A DNA stretch of 64,000 bases from Xenorhabdus budapestensis (GCF_002632465.1 NZ_NIBS01000001.1:155830-219829); one strand, 5' to 3'; counted from the stretch's first letter, positions 23,685 to 35,512 are shown. Notes: generated by a model from the sequence alone, not told the origin. A program made the numbers and translations.

Positions 23685-25838
23685 TTGCTGAATCCGATTG
23701 TTCGTAAATTCCAGTATGGTCAGCACACTGTGACCATCGAAACAGGCATGATGGCTCGTCAGGCGACAGCGGCTGTTATGGTAAATATGGATGACACTGC
23801 GGTATTTGTTACCGTTGTTGGTCAGAAAAAAGTAAAACCAGGTCAGGATTTCTTTCCACTGACTGTTAACTATCAAGAACGTACATATGCTGCTGGCCGT
23901 ATTCCTGGCAGTTTTTTCCGTCGTGAAGGCCGTCCGGGTGAAGGTGAAACCCTTGTTGCTCGTCTTATCGACCGTCCACTGCGCCCACTTTTTCCAGAAG
24001 GTTTCCTGAACGAAGTTCAAATCATTGCAACTGTTGTTTCTGTAAACCCACAGGTTCATCCGGATATCGTTGCTATGATCGGCTCTTCTGCGGCATTGGC
24101 ATTGTCTGGCATTCCATTCAACGGCCCAATTGGCGCAGCACGTGTTGGTTATATCAATGATCAGTATGTACTGAACCCAACCAGCAATGAGCTGAAAAAC
24201 AGCCGTCTGGATTTGGTTGTTGCAGGTACTGAAGGCGCTGTACTAATGGTTGAATCCGAAGCGGAGCTGCTGACAGAAGAACAGATGCTGGGTGCGGTGG
24301 TGTTCGGCCATGAACAACAGCAGATTGTGATTGATAACATCAATGCACTGGCTGCTGAAGCGGGTAAAGAGAAGTGGGATTGGGCACCAGAGCCTGTCAA
24401 CCAATCTCTGCATGATCGCGTTGCTGAGTTGGCAGAAAGCCGTCTGGGCAATGCTTACCGCATTACTGAAAAACAGGAGCGTTACGCTCAGGTTGATACT
24501 ATCAAAGAAGAAGTTTCTGCAATCATTCTGGCAGAAGCAGCAGAAAATAGCGTTGAGCTGGAAGAGACAGAAGTGCTTGAAGTGTTGTCTGTTCTGGAGA
24601 AAAATGTCGTTCGTGGCCGCGTACTGCGTGGTGAGCCTCGCATTGATGGTCGTGAAAAAGATATGGTTCGTGCACTGGACGTTCGTACTGGCGTATTGCC
24701 ACGTACTCACGGTTCATCTCTGTTTACCCGTGGTGAAACTCAGGCACTGGTTACAGCAACACTGGGTACTGAACGTGATGCCCAGGTGATCGACGAACTG
24801 ATGGGAGAGTACACAGATCGCTTCCTGTTCCATTACAACTTCCCTCCATACTCTGTTGGTGAAACGGGTATGGTTGGTTCGCCAAAACGTCGTGAAATTG
24901 GTCACGGTCGTTTGGCGAAGCGTGGTGTTCTGGCGGTAATGCCTAGCATCAACGAGTTCCCGTATACGGTTCGTGTGGTTTCTGAAATTACGGAATCCAA
25001 TGGTTCTTCTTCTATGGCTTCCGTCTGTGGTGCTTCATTGGCACTGATGGATGCAGGTGTACCGATTAAGGCAGCAGTTGCAGGTATCGCCATGGGGCTG
25101 GTGAAAGAAGGCGATAACTTTGTGGTTCTTTCTGACATTCTGGGTGATGAAGATCATCTGGGTGATATGGACTTTAAAGTTGCGGGTAGCCGTGATGGTA
25201 TCAGCGCATTGCAGATGGACATCAAAATTGAAGGTATCACCCGTGAAATCATGCAAATTGCTTTGAATCAGGCCAAAGGTGCTCGTTTACACATCCTGAA
25301 TGTGATGGAGCAGGCAATCCAGAGCCCACGTAATGACATCTCTGAATTTGCGCCACGTATTCACACCATCAAGATCAACCCAGATAAGATCAAAGATGTG
25401 ATCGGTAAAGGTGGTTCCGTGATCCGTGCTCTGACTGAAGAAACAGGCACAACTATTGAAATCGAAGATGACGGTACTGTGAAGATCGCAGCGACTGATG
25501 GTGAAAAAGCTCGTCATGCTATCAGCCGTATTGAAGAGATTACTGCTGAAGTCGAAGTTGGTCGTATTTATACTGGTAAAGTTACCCGTATTGTTGACTT
25601 TGGCGCATTTGTTGCAATTGGCGGTGGTAAAGAAGGGTTGGTACACATTTCTCAGATCGCAGACAAGCGTGTAGAGAAAGTAACTGACTATTTACAGATT
25701 GGTCAGGAAGTTCCTGTCAAGGTGCTGGAAATTGACCGTCAGGGTCGTATCCGTCTGAGTATGAAAGAAGCAGCAGTTAATACTATGCTGAATACTACCG
25801 ATGAAGCATCACAATCACCGGAATCATCAGTAGAATAA
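23685..25838 (+). CDS. pnp: Polynucleotide phosphorylase
   Basis: 3'-5' phosphorolytic exoribonuclease of the degradosome. The rare TTG start ([16 protein letters not shown]) is conserved with E. coli and follows GAAGGA. 717 residues with two RNase PH domains, a helical linker, a KH domain ([20 protein letters not shown], about 560-620) and an S1 domain ([18 protein letters not shown], to about 695). The helical region around 270-290 diverges from E. coli but remains in frame. Confidence 0.98.
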   Translation: MLNPIVRKFQYGQHTVTIETGMMARQATAAVMVNMDDTAVFVTVVGQKKVKPGQDFFPLTVNYQERTYAAGRIPGSFFRREGRPGEGETLVARLIDRPLRPLFPEGFLNEVQIIATVVSVNPQVHPDIVAMIGSSAALALSGIPFNGPIGAARVGYINDQYVLNPTSNELKNSRLDLVVAGTEGAVLMVESEAELLTEEQMLGAVVFGHEQQQIVIDNINALAAEAGKEKWDWAPEPVNQSLHDRVAELAESRLGNAYRITEKQERYAQVDTIKEEVSAIILAEAAENSVELEETEVLEVLSVLEKNVVRGRVLRGEPRIDGREKDMVRALDVRTGVLPRTHGSSLFTRGETQALVTATLGTERDAQVIDELMGEYTDRFLFHYNFPPYSVGETGMVGSPKRREIGHGRLAKRGVLAVMPSINEFPYTVRVVSEITESNGSSSMASVCGASLALMDAGVPIKAAVAGIAMGLVKEGDNFVVLSDILGDEDHLGDMDFKVAGSRDGISALQMDIKIEGITREIMQIALNQAKGARLHILNVMEQAIQSPRNDISEFAPRIHTIKINPDKIKDVIGKGGSVIRALTEETGTTIEIEDDGTVKIAATDGEKARHAISRIEEITAEVEVGRIYTGKVTRIVDFGAFVAIGGGKEGLVHISQIADKRVEKVTDYLQIGQEVPVKVLEIDRQGRIRLSMKEAAVNTMLNTTDEASQSPESSVE

Positions 25839-25851
25839 ATTTGACGTAGAG

Positions 25852-25882
25852 AGCGGTGTCCTGTAAAAAGGGCGCCGTTTAT
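25852..25882 (+). terminator. Weak terminator after pnp
   Basis: An imperfect G-U-containing stem formed by GCGGTGTCC and GGGCGCCGT around a TGTAAAAA loop, followed by a short T-run. Read-through into nlpI is plausible. Confidence 0.45.
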
Positions 25883-26041
25883 CCCCAATAAATTTCGAAT
25901 TGTCGCCAACAGAGGGCAATTTGAAAGATACAGGGGGGCAGATAATTTCGGGCAGGATGCCTGAAATATACAATGTGGGTGGAACAACCGTGGGTGGAGT
26001 AACAGGGCATTCTGATTAATGTCTGACTTCGGGAGTGGGAA

Positions 26042-26932
26042 ATGAATTCTTTTCTGCGCTGGTATTACGTTGCAGCTATTTTTCTCCTTATAGGATGTGG
26101 CAGCACTGAATGGCGTAAAAATGAAGTTTTTGCTATTCCACTTCAACCAACATTGCAACAAGAGGTTATTCTGGCACGCATGGAACAAATACTTGCGAGC
26201 CGCTCTCTTAAGGAAGATGAGTATGCACAGCTTTTATATGAAAGAGGTGTGCTGTATGATAGCCTCGGGCTGAGAGCATTGGCACAGAATGATTTTTCAG
26301 TGGCTTTGTCTATCCGTCCAGATATCCCTGAAATTTTTAATTATCTGGGGATTTATTTTACGCAGGCAGGCAATTTTGATGCTGCCTATGAAGCGTTTGA
26401 TTCTGTTTTAGAGCTTGATCCAACTTACAACTACGCGCGGATGAATCGCGGAATTGCACTGTATTACGGTGGCCGCTATCGTTTAGCGCAGGATGATCTG
26501 CAGGCGTTTTATCAAGACGATCCAAATGATCCCTTCCGTTCGTTGTGGTTGTACCTTGTGGAAGAGAAAATCGATCCTAAGGTTGCAATGACTAATTTGT
26601 CGCACCGTTTTGACAAAACGAACCGGGGGCTATGGGGCTGGAATATTGTTGAATTTTATTTGGGTAAGATCAGTGAGAAAACACTGATGGAACGCCTGAA
26701 ACAGGATTCGACAGATAACACTTCGCTCGCTGAGCATCTCAGTGAAACTGACTTCTATTTAGGTAAGCATTACCTAAGTCTGGGGGATGAGGATAGCGCA
26801 GTTGCGTTATTCAAGCTGACGGTAGCTAACAATGTTCATAACTTTGTTGAGCACCGCTATGCATTGTTGGAATTGGCGCTGCTAGGCCAAAGACAAGATG
26901 ACCTATCAGTATCAGAATCGAACCAACAATAG
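26042..26932 (+). CDS. nlpI: Lipoprotein NlpI
   Basis: Outer-membrane lipoprotein with TPR repeats. In E. coli it works with the protease Prc and as an adaptor for peptidoglycan hydrolases. 296 residues. The lipobox LIGC puts the modified cysteine at residue 19. TPR motifs run through about 62-135 ([38 protein letters not shown]). It lies between pnp and deaD, as in E. coli. Confidence 0.96.
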   Translation: MNSFLRWYYVAAIFLLIGCGSTEWRKNEVFAIPLQPTLQQEVILARMEQILASRSLKEDEYAQLLYERGVLYDSLGLRALAQNDFSVALSIRPDIPEIFNYLGIYFTQAGNFDAAYEAFDSVLELDPTYNYARMNRGIALYYGGRYRLAQDDLQAFYQDDPNDPFRSLWLYLVEEKIDPKVAMTNLSHRFDKTNRGLWGWNIVEFYLGKISEKTLMERLKQDSTDNTSLAEHLSETDFYLGKHYLSLGDEDSAVALFKLTVANNVHNFVEHRYALLELALLGQRQDDLSVSESNQQ

Positions 26933-27032
26933 CTGACGAACATTTTCACGACAGATTTTTAAGTCCACATCTTGAGAGGTGGGGGCTTATTTGTTCGTTT
27001 AATAACATAATTTGAGCCAGTTCACATTTTAA

Positions 27033-27113
27033 ATGAAAATGACAGAAATTCTTTTCACTGTGTTATGTAGACTGGCCGCCACGATCAATGAGGCACCATT
27101 ACATGACCACTGA
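27033..27113 (+). CDS. yrbN: Small leader peptide YrbN upstream of deaD
   Basis: 26-codon frame beginning [20 protein letters not shown] and ending PLHDH. Length, the MKMTE start and the CRLAAT core match what I recall of E. coli YrbN at the same place. Its stop overlaps the deaD start by 11 bases, so translation of the two is likely coupled. It is a plausible leader peptide for the cold-shock helicase. Confidence 0.7.
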   Translation: MKMTEILFTVLCRLAATINEAPLHDH

Positions 27114-29034
27114 GACTGAAATCTCTTTTGCTGATTTAGGATTATCAGCACCTATTCTTTCTGCACTGCAAGACATGGGCTATGAGAAGCCCTCACCAAT
27201 TCAACAGCAATGTATTCCTCACCTGTTAAATGGCCGTGACGTGCTGGGTATGGCGCAGACTGGTAGTGGTAAAACTGCGGCATTCAGCTTGCCTTTACTG
27301 CATAATATTGATGCTGAGCTTAGAGCTCCACAGATCCTTGTGTTAGCACCGACCCGTGAACTGGCGGTACAGGTTGCTGAAGCATGTTCAGATTTTTCCA
27401 AACATATGCGTAACGTGAATGTTGTCGCGCTCTATGGTGGACAGCGTTATGACGTTCAATTGCGTGCTTTGCGCCAGGGGCCACAAGTTGTAGTGGGAAC
27501 ACCGGGTCGTCTGTTGGATCACCTGAAGCGTGGCACGTTGGATCTGTCCAACCTGAAAGGTCTGGTACTGGACGAAGCTGACGAAATGCTGCGTATGGGC
27601 TTTATTGAAGATGTTGAAAACATCATGAGCCAGATCCCGGCAGAACATCAGACTGCATTGTTCTCAGCGACTATGCCTGAAGCGATTCGTCGTATCACTC
27701 GTCGTTTCATGAACGAGCCACAAGAAGTTCGCATTCAGACCAGCGTAACCAACCGTCCGGATATCAGCCAGAGTTACTGGTCTGTTTACGGTATGCGTAA
27801 GAATGAAGCACTGGTACGTTTCCTTGAAACAGAAGATTTTGATGCGGCGATTATTTTCGTCCGTACCAAGAATGCGACTCTGGAAGTGGCAGAAACGCTT
27901 GAGCGTAACGGTTATAATTCTGCGGCACTGAATGGCGATATGAATCAGGCTCTGCGTGAACAGACTCTGGAGCGTTTGAAAGATGGCCGTCTGGACATTC
28001 TGATCGCAACAGATGTTGCTGCCCGTGGTTTGGATGTTGACCGCATCAGTCTGGTTGTTAACTATGACATTCCGATGGATGCTGAGTCATATGTACACCG
28101 TATCGGCCGTACAGGTCGTGCTGGTCGTGCTGGTCGTGCGCTATTGTTTGTTGAAAATCGTGAACGCCGTCTGCTGCGTAACATTGAACGCACCATGAAG
28201 CTGACAATCCCGGAAGTAGAGCTGCCGAATGCTGAACTTCTGAGCCAGCGTCGTCTGGAAAAATTCGCTGCTAACGTTCAGCAGCAGTTGGAAAGCAGCG
28301 ATCTGGATCAATATCGTGCTCTGCTGTCTAAATTGAGTATCAGTGACGAGTTGGATATAGAAACATTGGCTGCGGCACTGCTGAAAATGGCACAAGGTGA
28401 GCGTCCACTGATCCTGCCACCAGATCCAGTTCGTCGTCCTCGCCGTGAATTTAATGAACATGATGACCGTCGCCGTAATGGTAATGGTAATGGCTTTGGT
28501 GAGCGTGACAGAGGTGATAGAGGTGATAGAGGTGACAGAGGTGATCGTCCTCGCCGAGAACGCCGTGATGTTGGTGATATGGAACTGTACCGTATTGAAG
28601 TGGGTCGCGATGATGGTGTTGAAGTACGCCATATTGTTGGTGCTATCGCTAACGAAGGTGATATCAGCAGCCGTTACATCGGCAATATCAAACTGTTCGC
28701 AACGCACTCCACAATTGAGCTGCCAAAAGGGATGCCGGGAGAGTTATTGTCTCACTTTACCCGTACCCGTATCCTGAATAAGCCAATGAACATACAGTTG
28801 ATGGGGGATGCACAGCCATTTGAACGTCGTGAGCGTCGTGGTGGTGGTCGTAACGGTAATGGTGGTAATGGCTCACGCCGTGATCGTGACGGTTTTGGCA
28901 ATAGCGGTGGTCGTCGTTTTAACAATGAACGCCGTGGTGGCGGTGAGCGCGGTTCTTTCCGTGGTCGCAATAACGACGATTTCAACGGTGGTGGACAACG
29001 TCGCCGTCAGCAACAAAGCAATGGTAACGTGTAA
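27103..29034 (+). CDS. deaD: Cold-shock DEAD-box RNA helicase DeaD (CsdA)
   Basis: ATP-dependent helicase for 50S assembly and mRNA turnover in the cold. ATG 27103 ([19 protein letters not shown]) matches the family better than the upstream ATG 27088. 643 residues. Motifs: Q motif ([14 protein letters not shown]), AQTGSGKT at 51-58, PTRELA, DEAD (VLDEADEM), SAT and [10 protein letters not shown]-terminal RNA-binding domain and an Arg/Gly/Asn-rich tail follow, with short RGD-rich repeats near residues 467-485. Confidence 0.97.
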   Translation: MTTETEISFADLGLSAPILSALQDMGYEKPSPIQQQCIPHLLNGRDVLGMAQTGSGKTAAFSLPLLHNIDAELRAPQILVLAPTRELAVQVAEACSDFSKHMRNVNVVALYGGQRYDVQLRALRQGPQVVVGTPGRLLDHLKRGTLDLSNLKGLVLDEADEMLRMGFIEDVENIMSQIPAEHQTALFSATMPEAIRRITRRFMNEPQEVRIQTSVTNRPDISQSYWSVYGMRKNEALVRFLETEDFDAAIIFVRTKNATLEVAETLERNGYNSAALNGDMNQALREQTLERLKDGRLDILIATDVAARGLDVDRISLVVNYDIPMDAESYVHRIGRTGRAGRAGRALLFVENRERRLLRNIERTMKLTIPEVELPNAELLSQRRLEKFAANVQQQLESSDLDQYRALLSKLSISDELDIETLAAALLKMAQGERPLILPPDPVRRPRREFNEHDDRRRNGNGNGFGERDRGDRGDRGDRGDRPRRERRDVGDMELYRIEVGRDDGVEVRHIVGAIANEGDISSRYIGNIKLFATHSTIELPKGMPGELLSHFTRTRILNKPMNIQLMGDAQPFERRERRGGGRNGNGGNGSRRDRDGFGNSGGRRFNNERRGGGERGSFRGRNNDDFNGGGQRRRQQQSNGNV

Positions 29035-29092
29035 TACACTGTTGATTGTTGTCTCGTGTTAGCAATAACACGCTGAAATATCAAATTGAATT

Positions 29093-29126
29093 AAGCCCTT
29101 TCCCCTATAAAGAGAAAGGGCTTTTA
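29093..29126 (+). terminator. Rho-independent terminator after deaD
   Basis: Perfect 10-bp stem AAGCCCTTTC at 29093-29102 with GAAAGGGCTT at 29114-29123, then T's. A smaller CGTGTT/AACACG hairpin lies just before it. Confidence 0.9.
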
Positions 29127-29283
29127 TGTTTTCAATATTTTCATTTTACCAAATCGGGCAGAATTAGGGTGTTCAATTAATTGTGTTGCTTTTTCTAAAA
29201 ATAACTCGTCGAGAGCAATAGCGGCTATACATTTTCTTATTTTATTCTGGATTAATAGTAGAGAGTACAGACATTATCTCTGC
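29124..29283 (-). pseudogene. Remnant of a RelE/ParE-type toxin gene
   Basis: On the minus strand one frame (29142-29225) reads AAIALDELFLEKATQLIEHP then NSARFGKM, the typical mid-part of RelE/ParE toxins. A different frame just upstream (29245-29283) reads EIMSVLSTINPE, the preceding helix. The two pieces are joined by a frameshift and a stop, and both the start and the C-terminal half are missing. The fragment abuts the btsR stop codon. Family assignment is from motif memory. Confidence 0.5.
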
Positions 29284-29291
29284 AAAAATGA

Positions 29292-30011
29292 TTAACTTAA
29301 CCCCAGTTCTTCTTTGAGAGGCTTTAAGTAACGGCGGCTGACAGGAATTCGTTCATCATTGCTCAATACCAATTCCGCCTGACGATTCTCCCCAAAAACA
29401 ATCTCCCGCAAATGCGTCATATTGACCAGATACTGTCGATGGCAACGGGTCAGGGGAGTACGGATTTCCAGAGTGCGCAAGGTCAATTCAGTAAAACCTT
29501 CCTGTCCGTTGGCACTCATCACATATACACCACTCAAACGTGAGGTGATATACAACACATCATCCAGTTGCATCAGCCATATCCGGCTGTGTCCTATGCA
29601 GGGAATATATTTCAGTTGCTCATTTTCGGGTTGTAAGTCTGTCAGACTCTGTTTTTGATAACCCGAACGCAGTCGTTGTAATGTCTTGCTCAGTCGCTCT
29701 TTTTCCAGCGGTTTTAGCAGATAATCAAATGCATGCTCTTCAAACGCCTGTATTGCATATTCATCAAAAGCAGTAAGAAAAACGATATAAGGGCGATGCT
29801 CAGGGTTGAGCATACCTACCATTTCAAGCCCGGTGATGCGAGGCATTTGAATATCAAGGAAAACCACGTCCGGTTTCAGACGATGAATGGTGCCAATTGC
29901 TTCTACTGCATTGGCACATTCACCGATGATCTGAATATCTGTTTCCTCTTCTAACAGGCAACGTAAATTCTCACGAGCTAGTGGCTCATCATCAACAATT
30001 AGTACATGCAT
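29292..30011 (-). CDS. btsR: LytTR response regulator BtsR (YehT)
   Basis: 239 residues, with a receiver domain whose phospho-acceptor is D53 ([11 protein letters not shown]) and a C-terminal LytTR DNA-binding domain ([20 protein letters not shown], ending [17 protein letters not shown]). Matches E. coli BtsR along its length. With BtsS it activates the pyruvate transporter gene btsT in E. coli; no btsT lies in this window. It follows btsS with a 2-bp gap. Confidence 0.93.
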   Translation of the reverse strand: MHVLIVDDEPLARENLRCLLEEETDIQIIGECANAVEAIGTIHRLKPDVVFLDIQMPRITGLEMVGMLNPEHRPYIVFLTAFDEYAIQAFEEHAFDYLLKPLEKERLSKTLQRLRSGYQKQSLTDLQPENEQLKYIPCIGHSRIWLMQLDDVLYITSRLSGVYVMSANGQEGFTELTLRTLEIRTPLTRCHRQYLVNMTHLREIVFGENRQAELVLSNDERIPVSRRYLKPLKEELGLS

Positions 30012-30013
30012 AA

Positions 30014-31711
30014 CTACGCCGCCTTATCAGCCTCTTTTTCCAATGGCAAACATAAAATGACACGGGTAAATTCTTCTGGTTGGTAATCAACACGCACACC
30101 ATAATGTTCACCATAGCGAAGCCGCAAGCGCTTATCTACTAAACTCATTCCAAGTCCATTCCCCATTTTTTTCGGGCAATAAAGCCCCGCATTATCTTCA
30201 ATTTCTACCAATAGCAGATTGGTTTGCTGGTGGGCTCTAATCGTAATTCTTCCGGTATCCAGTAACTGTGATGTGCCATGTTTAATTGCATTTTCGACCA
30301 TAGGTTGCAGGGAAAATGCAGGCAATTTGGCATAACGTAGAGACTCCGGTATATCTATGGTTATCTGGAGATGTTCACAAAATCGCGCTTTTTCAATTTG
30401 TAAGTAAGCATTCACATGCTCTACTTCATTTTGTAGTGTGGCAATTTCTTCTGGTCGCTTCAGATTCTTGCGAAAGAATGTCGAAAGGTACTGCACAAGC
30501 TGGCCCGCTTGCTGGCTATCGCGTCGGATCACTGCCTGTAGTGTATTCAGGGCATTAAATAAAAAGTGAGGATTCACTTGCGCGTGAAGTAGTTTCACTT
30601 CTGATTGTAATAGAGACTGCTTATTTCGTTCATATTGTCCCGCAAGGATTTGGGCAGAAAGCAAGCTGGCAATTCCTTCGCCTAATGTTCGATTGATCGA
30701 ACTGAATAAACGATTTTTGGCTTCATATAATTTTATCGTACCGATTACTTGCTGATTTTCTCCCCGCAGAGGAATAACCAGTGCTGAACCCAATTTGCAA
30801 ATGGGACTAAGAGAACAGCAATAGGGGATTTCGTTACCATCAGCGTAGACGACTTCATTATTTGCTATCGCACGATGTGATTGCTCGGAAGCAATAGGTG
30901 TTCCCGGTAAGTGATGGTCAGAACCAATACCAATAAATGCCAGTAGTTTTTCCCGATCAGTAATTGCGACGGCCCCGATTTCCAATTCCTGATAGATAAC
31001 TTTTGCTACACGCATGCTGTTAGCTTCATTAAATCCCTTAAGTAATATCCCTTCGGTACATACCGCGATTTTCAGGGCCTGGGCAGAAAAAGCACTGGTA
31101 TATTTTTCGAATATGGCTCGTCTGTCCAGCAATATGCGGATAAACATAGCTGCTCCGATACTGTTAGCGATAATCATAGGAGCGGCGATATTTTTCACTA
31201 AATTAAATGCTTCACTGAAAGGGTTAGTAAACAGCAGAATAATCCCCATCTGAGCACATTCGGCAAAGAATGTCACAATCGCCGCAGTCCATAGATTAAG
31301 TAACTTATTGATCTTGCCCTGCTTCATTAAATAACTGTGTACAAGGCCGCCAATAACGCCTTCTATAATGGTGGATACCATACAACTGAATGCGGTCATT
31401 CCACCAAGGGAATAGCGATGTAATCCTCCGGTGAATCCTACCATCGCCCCGACTGTTGGCCCGCCAAGGAACCCCCCTAATACAGCACCAATGGCACGGG
31501 TATTAGCAATAGAATCATTAACATGCAGGCCAAAATATGTTCCCATTATGCAGAAGATGGAGAAAATGACATAACACATGAGCTTATGAGGTAAGCGAAC
31601 ACTCACTTGCAATAAAGGAATGAACAGAGGTGTTTTACTCAGTAGCCAGGCAATCACCAGATAGATACACATCTGCTGGAGCAGTAGTAAAACGAGGTTA
31701 AATTCATACAT
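30014..31711 (-). CDS. btsS: Pyruvate-sensing histidine kinase BtsS (YehU)
   Basis: 565 residues. The N-terminal membrane domain of the 5TMR-LYT type covers about residues 1-190, followed by a GAF-like region and a LytS-type kinase. The phospho-histidine lies in [20 protein letters not shown], and the ATP-binding N-box is [11 protein letters not shown], with a [13 protein letters not shown]-box. High-affinity pyruvate sensor in E. coli; cotranscribed with btsR. Its genomic place, beside deaD, differs from E. coli. Confidence 0.92.
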   Translation of the reverse strand: MYEFNLVLLLLQQMCIYLVIAWLLSKTPLFIPLLQVSVRLPHKLMCYVIFSIFCIMGTYFGLHVNDSIANTRAIGAVLGGFLGGPTVGAMVGFTGGLHRYSLGGMTAFSCMVSTIIEGVIGGLVHSYLMKQGKINKLLNLWTAAIVTFFAECAQMGIILLFTNPFSEAFNLVKNIAAPMIIANSIGAAMFIRILLDRRAIFEKYTSAFSAQALKIAVCTEGILLKGFNEANSMRVAKVIYQELEIGAVAITDREKLLAFIGIGSDHHLPGTPIASEQSHRAIANNEVVYADGNEIPYCCSLSPICKLGSALVIPLRGENQQVIGTIKLYEAKNRLFSSINRTLGEGIASLLSAQILAGQYERNKQSLLQSEVKLLHAQVNPHFLFNALNTLQAVIRRDSQQAGQLVQYLSTFFRKNLKRPEEIATLQNEVEHVNAYLQIEKARFCEHLQITIDIPESLRYAKLPAFSLQPMVENAIKHGTSQLLDTGRITIRAHQQTNLLLVEIEDNAGLYCPKKMGNGLGMSLVDKRLRLRYGEHYGVRVDYQPEEFTRVILCLPLEKEADKAA

Positions 31712-31830
31712 ATTTTTTCACGACATGTTTGATAACGATAAATTAATTTATGCAGTTATTATCAAAGCTTAAATTTAACGCCGTCAATAGTACGTTGAAG
31801 ATTAATGTATTTCCGGATCTTGAGAGGATT

Positions 31831-31862
31831 ATCCACCCTCTTCGGCAAGGGCGGATTTTTTT
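31831..31862 (+). terminator. Plus-strand terminator with no upstream plus-strand gene
   Basis: ATCCACCCT pairs with AGGGCGGAT (one mismatch) around a CTTCGGCA loop and is followed by seven T's, a good terminator on the plus strand. The nearest plus-strand gene upstream is deaD, 2.8 kb away, which has its own terminator. It may be the leftover end of a lost gene. Confidence 0.65.
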
Positions 31863-31894
31863 AAGGATTTTTGTCGAAATAAATAGGAATAGGG

Positions 31895-33749
31895 TTATTC
31901 AGTGCAGATAACGTAATCGGTGACTATCTCGTTAATAACATGAACTGCGCCATCATCTATATTCACGGCGAAATGAACATTTTTCCCGTGTTCATCTATT
32001 CCGGGTGTTGAAGAACGATAAGAACGGAATTGTGGCCAGCCGTACAGCTCATGCATCGCATTTTGTTGATGTGTGCGGTACAGGCTGGCTAAATCTTCTA
32101 CTGTCGATAATTTTTTATGCATTTTTTTGCAATACCATACAGCGCCTTTATAGACGCGACATGACCAAATCTCACCATTTTCAAGATACGTAGTCATTCC
32201 TTTCATATCCATATCTGCTAACTCAGCTTGTAACAGAGATCGGTCAAAAACGGCTCCGTTTGTATTTGTCACCGTTTTAGCCATATGTCCCCCAAAATTT
32301 GCGTACTTAGAATCAGGGCTGGTCACGACAGTAAAAATGACATCTTCAGTTTTCGGGTTTGAGACGCCATATGCTTTTATTTGCAAGGTCGTTTTTACGC
32401 CGAGTCCATTTGGGTCGGTGATGGGGAGCGACAAACTACCCTGATCTCCCGTTACTCCTTGGTAGTGATCTGATTCACTGTCTATCAGCGCAGTAACTGT
32501 TTGAGGAAATTCCTGACGGTTTAGTGCATTGGTTGCTTTCATTTCTATAGGGACATTTTTTACAGGCTGTCCGTGATTGAATGCTTTAATATTCAGGGTA
32601 ATTGTTTCGCCTTTTTTTACTTTTCCTGTATTGATAGTGATTTCCAGGTTATCAGCTATCCCTTTGACTTTTCCGCTTTCAGTGCCACCATAGGTATGGT
32701 TACCTTGCTCTTGACCCATACTGGTATCAATCGTTTTGGTATTCCCAGTAATGTGGAGACCATTCTGTGCCTGAACAACAAGCACTTTGATTTTACCTCC
32801 GTTGGCAAGCAAGCTTCCAACGTCCCATTGAGTATTGCCATTGCCGGATATCTCTTGTTTGCGGTCAATATCGAAAGTCAGCAATGGAATAGGCGTATAA
32901 TTAATTCCGGCAGTAAAGGCTGCGGGGGTCTTTTGGCGGTGATCTTTATTGATTAACCCAACTTCATCGCCAAAATATTGTTCATATACCAACTTACCGC
33001 CAAGTTGTGGCAAAGCGGGGATATAGCCTTGTGCTCTCACATCAAACCATTGGCAGGGTGTTCATCGTAATCTTTCAGCAAACGCGAATCTTTCCAGTTA
33101 GTTAAGCGAAAATAGCCGTTCATGCCTAATCTCAGATAATCGTGGGCGTACTCTGTACCGAGGCCAAGCCGGGTATTATCTCCGGTAAGATCGTGATCCA
33201 GAAAAGCATTGCATCCCGGCATCCAGTTATCAAAAAATTGACGTTGTCCGATACCGATATTGATGGTGTTGCGTTTATCAATGCGGCGCAGGCCAAATTG
33301 AGTGTCAGTATCTCACCAACGCGGGTAGCCGCATTAGCCAGCTTGCGTTCTGTATCATTGGTTCCGGAAAATGGTTCTGATGGAAAGTAATTGAATGGTA
33401 AATATTTATTAGGGCGCGATTTAGGGACATCAATTTCATCACCAATCTCAAGTACTGGAAACGGTTTGCTGAAAGTACGGAATTTATTTATTTCCTTAAG
33501 TTGATTAATGGTGAAACCGTAACGTTTAGCTATTGTATGGATCGTTTCTCCCGGCTTCAGAATATAAGGCTCAGTTGGTATTGCCAGAGGGGAATGTTGA
33601 GACATCGTATGCGTTTAGGCGGCGGCGATAATAGGAGTAAATGTGCCAGCGAGCGGGAACGAAAATTGGACGATAATATTCACCCAGGCTACTCGTTTCA
33701 GCAAGCGTTGCTGATTTTGTGTCCGGGGCTTATCAAATTTTTTGTGCAT
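31895..33749 (-). pseudogene. Inverse autotransporter (invasin/intimin family) pseudogene
   Basis: Reading down the minus strand from ATG 33749 gives a signal-peptide region (VAWVNIIVQFSFPLAG), then an in-frame TAA at 33615-33617. A LysM domain follows (ILKPGETIHTIAKRYGFTIN). After ATRVG near 33315 the frame is lost and about 50-60 expected residues of the barrel N-terminus are missing. Barrel sequence resumes (FGLRRIDKRNTINIGIG; HDLTGDNTRLGLGTEY). A one-base deletion in a T-run near 33044 breaks NGFDVRAQGY. The rest is open: barrel end, Ig-like repeats and a C-terminal lectin-like region (MHELYGWPQFRSYRSSTPG). Originally an outer-membrane adhesin; now non-functional unless the lesions are errors. 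Confidence 0.88.
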
Positions 33750-34540
33750 AAAAATAAACCTGTAATAGTAACAGCGTCAGGTGATGATGAAATAAAAGAG
33801 GGGCAAAACGGTATTGCCTTATTTGAGACATCATAAATTGGTTAACAAAAAAATTGTTAATTTGTTAACACAAGGATTATTGATTTGACATATCTTATGC
33901 ATATGGTTTTTATTCCAGCATAAAATTATTTAGTGGTCAACATTACTTTCTATATCAGGCATTTTAAATAAAAAATAATAGGTGATTTATACGTATTTTT
34001 TATGAGATTAAAACATGTTTTTTAAAATTTTTTCAAATAAAAACATTATGTTGAAATTTTTATATCTTATATGTCCAGAGATTATCTGAGGAAGGATAAA
34101 AATAGCCTTAAATATAAGGGAATTTTTGACAGCCAAATATTTGTTGCAAATTATTATTAGTTTTTATTTGTATTTTAATTTTATTAATCTTTAATTTTCT
34201 ATTGGCGAATATTCTGCAATGTAGATTCAGAAAGAACTCTCTTTTTAATTTATAATTAAATATTAATTGATGAATTTATTTTAAGAAATAAAAATAATCA
34301 GAGAACAAGTCGAATTGATGGAATATGTTAATTTCCCGTCTTACTGCCACTTGAAATTGATTGGGTATATAATGTGATAGGTAGCTGCATAAAGCATTTC
34401 ATTTTTGTCAATGATCAGGCGCACTAATTTCTAAAAAGAATTTATGAAGATAGTGTCACATTAGGTCGGTATAGCTAAACTAATTCGTTAATCTCTGACG
34501 AGTTTTGATCTGGTAGTATGCTTGGAGCTTACAAAACATA
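33750..34540. other. Very AT-rich intergenic region
   Basis: About 790 bp with no credible gene on either strand. It is dominated by A/T runs, with TTGTTAA repeated near 33841-33869. It must contain the promoter for the downstream HlyD-permease operon. Such composition is typical of H-NS-bound horizontally acquired DNA, but that is inference. Confidence 0.55.
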
Positions 34541-35512
34541 ATGAAGAAAAGAACACTTTTCACGATATTGCTGATTATCTTTCTGACCGCAATGGCCGTG
34601 CTTTTTCGCTCACATCATCAGGACTTATTGTTGCAGGGAGAGGTTGAAGCACCCGAGGTCATCATTGCATCTAAAGCCTCTGGACGAGTGGTTGCGCTTC
34701 ACGTTAGGAGAGGAGACGATATAAAAGCCGGGCAACTATTGGTAAGCCTTGATGGCCCTGAACTGACTGCAAAAGTTGCCGCAGCTCAAGCCGCTCGTGA
34801 TCAGGCCAAAGCAAAACTCAATTTATCTTTGCATGGTACACGAGAAGAAAATATTCGCAGTCTGGAAGCGGCATACTTACAGGCTGAATTTGGATATAAA
34901 AACGCTCAACGTGAATTTGAGCGACTCAGTAATATTTCAGTCAAAGGTTATTCATCTGCGAGTGAATTGGATAACGCACGAAACGCGCGTGATATTGCTT
35001 ACCAGAAAATGCTGTCAGCAAAAGCGGAGCTGGATGCAGGAAAAAATGGTGATCGTATAGAATTACGGCAACAATATCAGGCAGCATTGAATGAAGCTGA
35101 AGAAAAATTACAGGAGTTAAAAATTCAGAGTAATGATCTACAGGTAAAAGCTCCCGTTGATGGTGAAGTTGGGCCACTTCCGGCGGAGGTCGGGCAACTT
35201 TTCAATGCCAATAGCCCATTGGCAACATTAGTACGTATGCCTGAAGCTTACTTTGTCTATAACTTGCGCGAAGATATTCTGGCTAAAATCCGTAAAGGTG
35301 ACAAAGTGACATTGCGTGTACCGGCTTTGGATAACAAAGATATTGAGGCAGAAGTACGTTATATCGCTCCAATGGGGGATTACGCGACAAAACGGGCAAC
35401 TCGTGCGACAGGGGACTTTGATCTGAAAACATTTGAAGTGCGTTTATACCCACTACAACCTGTTGATGGGCTGCGTCCGGGAATGAGTGCATTATGGCAC
35501 TGGGATAAGTAA
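34541..35512 (+). CDS. HlyD-family membrane fusion/periplasmic adaptor protein
   Basis: 323 residues with one N-terminal membrane anchor (about 5-22), a biotinyl-lipoyl-like domain (VIIASKASGRVVALHVRRGD, about 40-70), a coiled-coil hairpin (about 75-185) and a beta-barrel region. It resembles E. coli YhiI. It probably links the two downstream inner-membrane permeases to the outer membrane for export. The substrate is unknown. The stop is 12 bp before the permease start, so the three genes form an operon. Confidence 0.85.
   Translation: MKKRTLFTILLIIFLTAMAVLFRSHHQDLLLQGEVEAPEVIIASKASGRVVALHVRRGDDIKAGQLLVSLDGPELTAKVAAAQAARDQAKAKLNLSLHGTREENIRSLEAAYLQAEFGYKNAQREFERLSNISVKGYSSASELDNARNARDIAYQKMLSAKAELDAGKNGDRIELRQQYQAALNEAEEKLQELKIQSNDLQVKAPVDGEVGPLPAEVGQLFNANSPLATLVRMPEAYFVYNLREDILAKIRKGDKVTLRVPALDNKDIEAEVRYIAPMGDYATKRATRATGDFDLKTFEVRLYPLQPVDGLRPGMSALWHWDK

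Noticed and set aside
33501-33836. 111-codon plus-strand frame
   Set aside because: It runs antisense to the adhesin pseudogene's LysM and signal-peptide region, which has clear homology on the other strand.
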